DNA from: Fibrobacter sp.
GTDB taxonomy: Bacteria; Fibrobacterota; Fibrobacteria; Fibrobacterales; Fibrobacteraceae
Assembly: GCA_017649565.1 (NCBI GenBank)
Contig: JAGCGO010000010.1
Location: 1-57,956, forward strand
Direction of reading: 5' to 3'
Length of the DNA: 57,956 bases
Positions within the stretch are counted from its first letter, which is position 1, and the number at the start of each line of letters is the position of its first letter. Shown here in pieces: positions 25,240-32,413 of the stretch. Made by a program: the position numbers and the translations under genes. The notes beneath the pieces are model-generated. The model worked only from the letters and a program-made list of their open reading frames with translations. It was not told the DNA's origin and made no database searches.

Positions 25240-26370
25240 TTACCTGTTCCGACCCCCCGTGACATCGATTAGCCATTTTCGACCATTTTTTTCTACGCTG
25301 ATAAACACCTTATGGCGTTTTTCATCGTAGATAAGATGGCCGTTGTTTTTGGAGGAGTATCTTATGGCTAATTCCGTGGATTTTGAATTGTGAATAGCAG
25401 TCGTTGAAGTATCTGCAGCAACCTTCGAAGTATCTGCAACAGAAACAGAAGAATCCTTCACAGACGAATCAGCGACAGCAACTGCAGTGTCTTTTGCCGA
25501 GGTATCAACCGGCGGAACTTCCGGTTCGGCCTTCTTCAGCAGTTCAAGCATCTTTTCGGCATAGCGTTCACCGAACGTTTCATAACCCTTTCGCGTGAAA
25601 TGGAGCGTGTAGTTCGGTTCCTTCAACGCGGGGCAACCTTCTGCCGAAATGAGATGACCATTAGGGATTAGACTCGCCGCTTCGGCAACTGCACTGTTTC
25701 TCCAGCCCAGATCTCCACCCGCAGCGGTTGTTGCCAGTTCCCCAACAAGAATCGGCACCTTTGTCGAGTCTAATCCCAAATCCTTAATAAGATCGTCATA
25801 AACCTTCTTGACACGCTTGGGCCAGTCGTTCATCTGGTAATCCGCCTCGCCCTGATGGAAAAGGAATCCCTTGATAACGCCCTTTTCCTTTGCAATCTTT
25901 CCCATTTCCACAATGCGCTTGTAGAGGTCGCCACCGTATTCGTCCAGATACTGGATCCACCACGTGTCGCCCTTGTTCTTTGCATTCTGGACATACGTTT
26001 TGTTGCGGTCCTTGTCGAACAAGTCTATGCTTTGACCGCCAATGGCGATGTTCGCGACAGCAATCTTGATGCTGTCGGGCAATTCCTTCACCATCTTGCG
26101 GCCGAAAATATCCACGATGCCCACCTTGGAAGCACTATGCCCCATTGGCGGTGCAGCAGGATAAAACTCTCCAACTTTTTGATTCGAATGGTTTGCCGCC
26201 CGCAACACCAGGAAGCGCGGATCTTCCGCACGGTCGGCAGCGGTCACATCCGCCTGGCCGGACATATTCGATTGCCCATAGGCAAGATAAATATGGAGGT
26301 TCGGGTCCTGGGCAAAGCACAAGGAAACTGTAGCAGCAACAACAAGCGCAGGAAAAATAGATTTATGCAT
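25240..26370 (-). CDS. SASA/CE6-type acetyl esterase with basic C-terminal domain
   Basis: 376-residue secreted esterase (signal peptide MHKSIFPALVVAATVSLCFA) of the sialate O-acetylesterase / CE6 acetyl xylan esterase fold. Visible SGNH-type blocks are YGQSNMSG with Ser34, NIAIGGQS (111-114) and FHQGEAD (172-177). The catalytic His is His257 in LHFTRKGYE, but the Asp normally three residues before it is Tyr254. A Ser/Asp/Val linker (about 285-330) leads to a small Lys/Arg-rich C-terminal segment (AIRYSSKNNGHLIYDEKRHK...), as seen at the ends of Fibrobacter xylanolytic enzymes. It lies 17 nt after the CE15 gene. Likely removes acetyl groups from xylan. Confidence 0.85.
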   Translation of the reverse strand: MHKSIFPALVVAATVSLCFAQDPNLHIYLAYGQSNMSGQADVTAADRAEDPRFLVLRAANHSNQKVGEFYPAAPPMGHSASKVGIVDIFGRKMVKELPDSIKIAVANIAIGGQSIDLFDKDRNKTYVQNAKNKGDTWWIQYLDEYGGDLYKRIVEMGKIAKEKGVIKGFLFHQGEADYQMNDWPKRVKKVYDDLIKDLGLDSTKVPILVGELATTAAGGDLGWRNSAVAEAASLIPNGHLISAEGCPALKEPNYTLHFTRKGYETFGERYAEKMLELLKKAEPEVPPVDTSAKDTAVAVADSSVKDSSVSVADTSKVAADTSTTAIHNSKSTELAIRYSSKNNGHLIYDEKRHKVFISVEKNGRKWLIDVTGGRNR

Positions 26371-26387
26371 TTTATTTCTCGTACAAA

Positions 26388-27944
26388 CTAACGAGTCCTA
26401 TGGGTAAAACTCTTCGTCATGAGCACAGAACCATTGGAACTGAGCACCATGGCAACGAACTTTCCGGAACGCGGAATCAATCCGCCCTTCTCGCCCAAGA
26501 CACTGACCAAGTGACCCTGGAGGTCGAACAGCTTGACTACGGCACCTACAGGAGCTCCGGACAGAGCGAGGAAATTACCGACAATATTCATCTCGGCAAC
26601 AGGGGCAACACCTCTCACTGCGGCAAACAAAGGTTTCGTCGAGTCGGCAGCGGCAGAGCTGTCAGACGGAGCCGTCACAGAGGAATCGGTTGCAGAGGAA
26701 TCCGCCGGAGGAGTCGTCGGAGCGGACGCTTCGTACTTGATGGTCGGCGTTTCCCAGTCAATCCAGTCTGCATAGTTGTCAATCTTGAAACCCTTACCGT
26801 TAGAAGGCTTCACGTGGATGTCCGTCTTGGCTTCCTTGCCGCGAAGGAACTTGTCCACAAACGCCGTGACCGACTGCGTCTGGCTACTGGCGGCCTGGCA
26901 ATGTTCGTGGTTGCCGGTAAAGTCAAAGCCGATACGGTCCTCGATGCCCATGGCCTTCCACACCTCTGTAGCGGCCATCATGGACTTGTAGCCCGATTCG
27001 TCGCCGAGCCATTCGTAGCCGGGGTTGCCGAGCGCAATCACCGCACGCGGGGCAATCATCGCGATGAGTTCGTGGTGGTCGTGCGGGAGCTTGTACGGAT
27101 CCTGACGCTGCAGGCTCTGCATGAACCAGCTGTAGTTCGTGTTGTCAATCTTTTCGATGTTCGTGCCGCGGCTAGCGAAGTCGGCGGAAGTACGCCAGGA
27201 GTTGATACCGCCGCCACCCGATTCCTGGGCGATGGTGAGCGTCACGCGTTCGTCGAAGGCGCCCGCGAACAGGGCCATCTTGCCCGCATAGGAGCAGCCC
27301 GTGACCGCGATTTTGCTCATGTCGAGATGGTACTCGTCGGCAATTAGGGCAAGGCCGTCAATCAATCGGCTGACGCCCCAAGACCAGGCGGAATAGTCGC
27401 CGTTCTGCTTCTTGTCCGAGTAGAACTTGTAGAAGCCCACGTTCGTGTCCTTCTTGCCATCCATGGAATATTTGGCCACCTGGTCATGACTGAACGGGAC
27501 CTGGACAAAGCCGCTGAAAATGCTGGAAGAAAGCGAGCCGGTCCCGCTATTCATACCAATGATGATAGGATGGGGACCGTCGCCCGAAGGTATGCTAAAC
27601 TTGGATGTAATCGTCGCGGTGTTGCCGCCTTCCTTGACCGTCACGGTAAGGGTACCGCCGCTATATGTCGCAGTGACATCGGACGGGATGGGTTTCTCGC
27701 CAATCTCGTACTTTTCGATATCTGCCTTGATTTCGTTGCGGCGTTTGCTCCAGTCGTCGAAAGTAGAAACCTTCGAACCATCGTGGAACTCGAACGGATT
27801 GGGCAACTTCTTATTTTCCTTGAGCTCGCCAGCTGTGGCGCCCAAGTCCTTGCCGCGGTTTTCCGTATCGAAATTAAGGGGAACCTGAGAGAATGCGTAA
27901 CCGCATAAACCCAGAACAACTGCACTTACAACGGCATTACGCAT
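26388..27944 (-). CDS. CE15 glucuronoyl esterase with C-terminal sorting-like domain
   Basis: 518 residues from ATG 27944, chosen for its GGAGG 7 nt upstream and clean signal peptide (MRNAVVSAVVLGLCGYAFS). The alpha/beta hydrolase core has the CE15 landmarks: AWSWGVSRLIDGL (186-198), nucleophile motif VTGCSYAGKMAL with Ser218, acid in AQESGGGGINSWR (Glu241), and GNHEHCQ with the catalytic His (346/348). Family enzymes cut the ester between lignin and 4-O-methylglucuronic acid on xylan. The usual Arg after the nucleophile (GCSRxGK) is Tyr219 here. A Ser/Thr/Pro linker (about 405-435) and a C-terminal beta domain (VKLFDLQGHLVSVLG) follow. Co-transcribed with the CE6-type gene. Confidence 0.9.
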   Translation of the reverse strand: MRNAVVSAVVLGLCGYAFSQVPLNFDTENRGKDLGATAGELKENKKLPNPFEFHDGSKVSTFDDWSKRRNEIKADIEKYEIGEKPIPSDVTATYSGGTLTVTVKEGGNTATITSKFSIPSGDGPHPIIIGMNSGTGSLSSSIFSGFVQVPFSHDQVAKYSMDGKKDTNVGFYKFYSDKKQNGDYSAWSWGVSRLIDGLALIADEYHLDMSKIAVTGCSYAGKMALFAGAFDERVTLTIAQESGGGGINSWRTSADFASRGTNIEKIDNTNYSWFMQSLQRQDPYKLPHDHHELIAMIAPRAVIALGNPGYEWLGDESGYKSMMAATEVWKAMGIEDRIGFDFTGNHEHCQAASSQTQSVTAFVDKFLRGKEAKTDIHVKPSNGKGFKIDNYADWIDWETPTIKYEASAPTTPPADSSATDSSVTAPSDSSAAADSTKPLFAAVRGVAPVAEMNIVGNFLALSGAPVGAVVKLFDLQGHLVSVLGEKGGLIPRSGKFVAMVLSSNGSVLMTKSFTHRTR

Positions 27945-28252
27945 TAACGGTCCTCCAAAAACCCAAAGGAACTCCAAACCAACGCTCTAAACCAACCCCC
28001 TAGAAGCCTAGGGATGCATATAACTTATCTATTTACGTGACAAAACACACAAAACCGGATTTTCGGTTTATTGACAAAATGTCAAAAAATGAAATATGGC
28101 GATTTTCAGCCCCGTACCGATAAAAAATGTTTACATTCGCCTTTGGCGGAAAACGGGACGTATGCGCAAATCAGGCAGGTAAACACCCCCAAAATTACTA
28201 CCTTTGGGTCGGAAAAAGCGGGCGCTCGCCTGCACAAAAACTGGAGATTATC
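27945..28252. promoter_or_regulatory. 308-bp divergent regulatory region with two inverted repeats
   Basis: No gene is seen. AAACCG-N6-CGGTTT lies at 28052-28069 and TTGACA-AAA-TGTCAA at 28071-28085, side by side. Leftward, TTGTCA (28038-28043 on the minus strand) with TATATG about 15 nt on may drive the esterase operon. Rightward, TACCTTTG at 28199-28206 is the likely ychF element. The inverted repeats may be operator sites controlling the esterases. Inference from sequence only. Confidence 0.45.
28199..28206 (+). promoter_or_regulatory. Candidate -10/-7 element of ychF
   Basis: TACCTTTG, 46 nt before the ATG, matches the TAnnTTTG pattern; a Shine-Dalgarno GGAG follows at 28243-28246. Confidence 0.45.
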
Positions 28253-29350
28253 ATGGGTTTCAAATGCGGCATCGTAGGCCTCCCCAACGTGGGCAAGTCC
28301 ACCATCTTTAACGCAATCACCAACGCCGGCGCCGAAGCCGCGAACTACCCCTTCTGCACCATCGAGCCGAACGTGGGCATGGTGAGCGTCCCCGACAGCC
28401 GCCTGGACGAACTCGTGAAGGTCTACAATCCCAAGTCCATCGTCCCCGCCGTTACCGAATTCGTGGACATCGCGGGCCTCGTGAAGGGTGCCGCCCAGGG
28501 CGAAGGCCTCGGCAACCAGTTCCTCACCCACATCCGCGAATGCGAAGCCATCATGGAAGTCATCCGCTGCTTCGACGACGAGAACATCGTGCACGTGAGC
28601 GGTTCCGTGGACCCGGTCCGCGACGTGGATGTCATCGAGACCGAACTCATCCTCAAGGACCTCGACTCCGTCGAGAAGCGCCTCGCCACCGAAGCCAAGG
28701 GAGCACGCACCGGTAACGCCGAAGCGAAAGCCCGCCTCGCCGCCTGCGAACTTTTGAAGAAGACTCTCGAAGAGGGCCGTTCCGCACGCACCGTCATGAA
28801 CGACAGCGACGAAATGATCGGCGTCGTCAAGGACCTCGCCCTCCTCACCGCCAAGCCGCTGTTCTACTGCGCGAACGTCAAGGAAGACGATATCCTCACG
28901 GGCAACGCCTACGTGGACCAGCTCAAGGAATACGCCTCCAAGAACGGCCACGAAGTCATTGTCATCAGCGGAAAGATCGAAGAGGAACTCTCCGCCATGG
29001 AACCCGCCGACAAGGCTGAATTCCTCAAGGAACTCGGCATGAAGGAATCGGGACTCGACGCCGTGGTGCGCAAGGGCTACGAAATCCTGGGTCTCCGCAC
29101 GTTCTTTACCGCTGGCGAAAAGGAATGCCGCGCCTGGACTTTCCACGCGGGCTACAAGGCACCGCAGTGCGCCGGTGTCATCCACACCGACTTCGAACGC
29201 GGCTTCATCCGCGCCGAAACGCTCAGCTACGCAGACTTCCTGAAGCACGGCAGCTGGAACGCCGCCAAGGAAGCAGGCCTCGTCCGCACCGAAGGCAAGG
29301 ACTACCTGGTACAGGATGGCGACATCATGTACTTCCTGTTTAATGTGTAG
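28253..29350 (+). CDS. ychF: Redox-regulated ATPase YchF (Obg family)
   Basis: 365-residue cytoplasmic P-loop protein, the family's typical length. P-loop GLPNVGKSTIFNAI, G3 region EFVDIAGLVKGAAQGEGLGNQFL with the YchF-specific form, and NVKEDD in place of NKxD, which explains ATP rather than GTP preference in the family. The C-terminal TGS-like domain (about 275-365; LRTFFTAGEKECRAWTFHAG, GFIRAETLSYADFL) is complete. The start MGFKCGIVGLPN has GGAG 6 nt upstream; a longer in-frame opening is 5' leader. Family members bind ribosomes. Confidence 0.96.
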   Translation: MGFKCGIVGLPNVGKSTIFNAITNAGAEAANYPFCTIEPNVGMVSVPDSRLDELVKVYNPKSIVPAVTEFVDIAGLVKGAAQGEGLGNQFLTHIRECEAIMEVIRCFDDENIVHVSGSVDPVRDVDVIETELILKDLDSVEKRLATEAKGARTGNAEAKARLAACELLKKTLEEGRSARTVMNDSDEMIGVVKDLALLTAKPLFYCANVKEDDILTGNAYVDQLKEYASKNGHEVIVISGKIEEELSAMEPADKAEFLKELGMKESGLDAVVRKGYEILGLRTFFTAGEKECRAWTFHAGYKAPQCAGVIHTDFERGFIRAETLSYADFLKHGSWNAAKEAGLVRTEGKDYLVQDGDIMYFLFNV

Positions 29351-29400
29351 TTAGGGGCTAGGATCTAGGGGCTAGAGGCTCGAGGCTCGGGCCTTTATGT
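29351..29400. repeat. CTAG-rich degenerate spacer
   Basis: Starting directly after the ychF stop, the words TTAGGGGCTAGGATCTAGG, GGCTAGAGGCTC and GAGGCTCGGG repeat degenerately. The same word family occurs at 15755-15873 and 42521-42570. Confidence 0.55.
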
Positions 29401-30024
29401 TTAAGTTTTTTTCGCCTTTTTCTTCGCGCGGAATTCTTCGACAATCGGGCGTATAATCACGGCAAGGTTCATCGCGGAACCTATCAGGATAAGTGCGCTC
29501 GCGGCATAGATTCCGACACCGGGATCAACCCTCAACATCGGGATACCAATGGCAGAGCATAGCCCGTCCAGTTGCATCAGCATGGCCCAAAGGGAGAACA
29601 TGGCGAGCATGCCCATCGTAAGCGAACCGAGCGGAGAGACAAAGGTAAACGCTGCGGCAAGCAATACGGCAATCGCAATGCCCCACAGGTAACGCATCGG
29701 CTCCATCGTCGGGAAATTCGGCATGACCGAGGTGAGCTTTTTTTGCGTAGCCTCGTTCTTGTCAATCATGTTGTGAAGCTGCTTGGAGGCATCGGGAGCA
29801 AGGGCTTCGTCCAGGTTAACCCCCGTCGCCAAATCGTAAATACTCGCTTCCATGATCGGCTTTGAATGCGATTCCTCGAACGTGCAGGACACGTTAGCCA
29901 AAGGCATCAGCAACGCAAGCAGAACGAGCAGATAAGGGATCGCCGTAATCTTCTTGAAAAACTTGAATTCCCTCGAATCATTGAGGGTCTTAGCTTCTTG
30001 ATTTTTTTCCACTTTACTTTCCAT
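29401..30024 (-). CDS. Inner-membrane protein with four predicted helices
   Basis: 207 residues from ATG 30024. It overlaps the end of the upstream FGE-like gene by 11 nt, so the two are an operon. A short charged cytoplasmic N-terminus is followed by a helix (YLLVLLALLMPLANVSC). A roughly 70-residue soluble loop comes next, with EASIYDLATGVNLDEALAPD. Three further helices follow (YLWGIAIAVLLAAAF, LTMGMLAMFSLWAMLMQL, IYAASALILIGSAMNLAVII) and a Lys-rich tail. I do not recognise the family. Confidence 0.7.
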   Translation of the reverse strand: MESKVEKNQEAKTLNDSREFKFFKKITAIPYLLVLLALLMPLANVSCTFEESHSKPIMEASIYDLATGVNLDEALAPDASKQLHNMIDKNEATQKKLTSVMPNFPTMEPMRYLWGIAIAVLLAAAFTFVSPLGSLTMGMLAMFSLWAMLMQLDGLCSAIGIPMLRVDPGVGIYAASALILIGSAMNLAVIIRPIVEEFRAKKKAKKT

Positions 30025-32359
30025 CTTTTTTCTGGATTGCCTTTTGCGGGAACACACAGCGGAAACCAATCCGGTCAGACCAATAACGCGGATCCTCGTC
30101 ATCGGTTTCAACCAAGTTTATGTCCTTTTCAGAATCCTTCCAGGAACCGCCCTTGAACACGCGCAGGTACCCGAACATAGAACCTGTCGGGTTGGAACGT
30201 TCCTGCCAGAACGATATCGGGAAATGCCTGTCACGCGTCCATTCAGCCACATTACCCGACATGTCGGAAAGTCCCCATGCGTTCGGTTTCCTCTTGCCCA
30301 CCGGCTGCGGACCGTAGGCTTCAGAATTCTTGCCCAGCTTGTAAGAATTGTCCCTGTAGACCGCATAGTTCGAGGGATCCGGAACATCGTCAAGCACCCA
30401 AAGAGCACCTTCGTTGTTGTCGGCGCGTCCAGCAAATTCCCATTGGGCTTCGCTAGGCAAATCGCCACCCAGCTGCTCACAGAATTCCTTCGCAACGGTC
30501 CACGTCACATTATGTACAGGCTTCATGTCGCCCTTGAACTTGGAACGGTCTTCGACACGCTGAGCAGAATCCCGGCGAGACATCACTTCGGCAAAGAACT
30601 TCTGCGTCACTTCCGTCGCGTGTATCGCAAACGGGGACATGTCAACCACACGGCCCTTGTAGCGGAACGAACCGGAATCAATCATCACCACATCGCCATG
30701 GAAGGCATCATGGATAATGCGAGAATCCTCGGAAGAAGAAGACGGCGGAATGACAATTAATTCGGGGACAGAAGAAGAGGACGAAACCGGCTGCGCCGAC
30801 GAAGAAGACTCGACCGGCTTCGGATGCAGCCAATCCTGAACTTCAGTCTGTTTCAAGATGTAGGAAGGCAAGATGAAATCGCCTTCACCCGGATAGATTT
30901 GCCCCCCGAATTCAAATTCCATCTTCACATAGCGGTAATGGTGACGGCTAGACACGACATCGTTCTGGTATATCCAGACCGGCTTGTCGTTCTGCAGCGA
31001 GACAATCATGTTCACCTTGCCCGCACGAATCAGGGTAATCAAATTCTCGGCATCCATCCCGAGCGCCTTGCCAGTCCACTTGAAATCGTAACGATCGCCA
31101 GGGTGGCCAATGACAAGTTCAATCTTTTCAGCCGGGACCTGAGGTGCAGCGGGTTCAGCAGCAACAGGAGCAGGAGATTCCTGAATCGGAGCGGGAGCCT
31201 CCTGAATCGGAGCAGGCGGATTTGCCGTGTCAGGCATCTGCACTGCGGCAGGACTGAGCTCGGCGGAATATTCCGGAACGACAATCGGGTAGACCGGGTT
31301 CACGGTGTTCGGCCATACATACATGCGGCTTGGCCGCGCCTGCAAGCTATCGAACTTGTGCTTGAACGCAGTTTCCAGCGCGACGACCTCTGCATTCTGT
31401 CCCTTCTTCCACATGCCGTAGGCCTCGTTACGCTTCGACGTGTAGCGGGCGACGTAATTGCGGTATTCCATGGAAGACGGAGTCGTCATGAATGCAGAAG
31501 CGCTTATCTGCCTCGGATAGTCTTTGTAGAACGCAGAGGAATCCGCCGATTTGACTTCTCCCTGTGTTTCGGCAGTAAAGCGGTCATACAGTTCCTCTGT
31601 TTCCTGCAGGTTTGCCGTAGCGTCCAACATCTGCTTGTTCACGGACAACCTCGGGGCGGCGTTCCCCGAAACCGCGGCAGGAACAAGCTTCGGAGCAATG
31701 ACGTGGACAGAGGCCGGCTTGACCGACACCATTTCCGCATACGGCATGCAGCCGTCCCTCATGTAGATAAAGGTGTAGAGCCCGGCATCCACCGGATGCA
31801 AATAGCGCACACCCTTCTTGACAGAAATGTCCTCAGACGCAATTTCGGTCTTACCGTCTCCCCAGTTCAATTCAATGATAGAAGGAGCCTCGCTTTCTTT
31901 TAAGACCTGCCAGCGACCGTTCTTGTAAAAGAACAACTTGGGCAGACGCGTGGAGTAAATGTATTCCTTGTCAAAATAGATATCGGTTTCGTCCTGGAAC
32001 GCCTTTAAATTCGTCATGGCATAAAAGCGCATCAGCACGACCTCGCCCACCTTGAGCCTGTTTTCGGAAAGGCTGAACGCATGGACCTTCACAAAGTTTT
32101 CCGGATTAATCGTCCCCGCGAACCACTTATATTCCTTCGATCCCTTTTTCTGGCGGAGATAAACCGTATTTTCCTTCAGCGGGAAACCCGGCTGGATAGA
32201 CAGGACGTTCTTTGGGATATCAATGATCTGACCCGCCGTCGGTTCCATCTTGGCGCCGACCTTAAACTTGTCCAATGTAATCTTATAGTTGTTATCTCCC
32301 GCAGCAAAAAGAAATGCGGGTACAACTAAAAGCAACGCAAACAAATGAAGGAAGCGCAT
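30014..32359 (-). CDS. Secreted protein with C-terminal formylglycine-generating-enzyme-like domain
   Basis: 781 residues from ATG 32359 (AAGGAG 5 nt upstream, signal peptide MRFLHLFALLLVVPAFLFA). The N-terminal 300 residues are beta-rich and unrecognised. A Pro/Ala linker (about 375-410) and a Ser-rich linker (about 520-550) separate a middle domain. The last 220 residues are an FGE-sulfatase/SUMF1 fold: GSFRYKGRVVDMSPFAIHATEVTQKFF, LPSEAQWEFAGRA, NAWGLSDMSGNVAEWTRD, FKGGSWKD and RIGFRCVF. The fold is also used by non-enzymatic GldJ/GldK type lipoproteins, so enzymatic activity cannot be assumed. Followed by an overlapping membrane-protein gene. Confidence 0.75.
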   Translation of the reverse strand: MRFLHLFALLLVVPAFLFAAGDNNYKITLDKFKVGAKMEPTAGQIIDIPKNVLSIQPGFPLKENTVYLRQKKGSKEYKWFAGTINPENFVKVHAFSLSENRLKVGEVVLMRFYAMTNLKAFQDETDIYFDKEYIYSTRLPKLFFYKNGRWQVLKESEAPSIIELNWGDGKTEIASEDISVKKGVRYLHPVDAGLYTFIYMRDGCMPYAEMVSVKPASVHVIAPKLVPAAVSGNAAPRLSVNKQMLDATANLQETEELYDRFTAETQGEVKSADSSAFYKDYPRQISASAFMTTPSSMEYRNYVARYTSKRNEAYGMWKKGQNAEVVALETAFKHKFDSLQARPSRMYVWPNTVNPVYPIVVPEYSAELSPAAVQMPDTANPPAPIQEAPAPIQESPAPVAAEPAAPQVPAEKIELVIGHPGDRYDFKWTGKALGMDAENLITLIRAGKVNMIVSLQNDKPVWIYQNDVVSSRHHYRYVKMEFEFGGQIYPGEGDFILPSYILKQTEVQDWLHPKPVESSSSAQPVSSSSSVPELIVIPPSSSSEDSRIIHDAFHGDVVMIDSGSFRYKGRVVDMSPFAIHATEVTQKFFAEVMSRRDSAQRVEDRSKFKGDMKPVHNVTWTVAKEFCEQLGGDLPSEAQWEFAGRADNNEGALWVLDDVPDPSNYAVYRDNSYKLGKNSEAYGPQPVGKRKPNAWGLSDMSGNVAEWTRDRHFPISFWQERSNPTGSMFGYLRVFKGGSWKDSEKDINLVETDDEDPRYWSDRIGFRCVFPQKAIQKKDGK

Positions 32360-32413
32360 AAAAACTCCTTTGTGGTCTTTCGGCATAAAGATATATTTTT
32401 GCTTACAAAGAAA

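Noticed and set aside
28127..28252. N-terminal extension of YchF
   Set aside because: The in-frame extension has no similarity to YchF; the ATG at 28253 has a good Shine-Dalgarno and starts exactly at the conserved P-loop domain.
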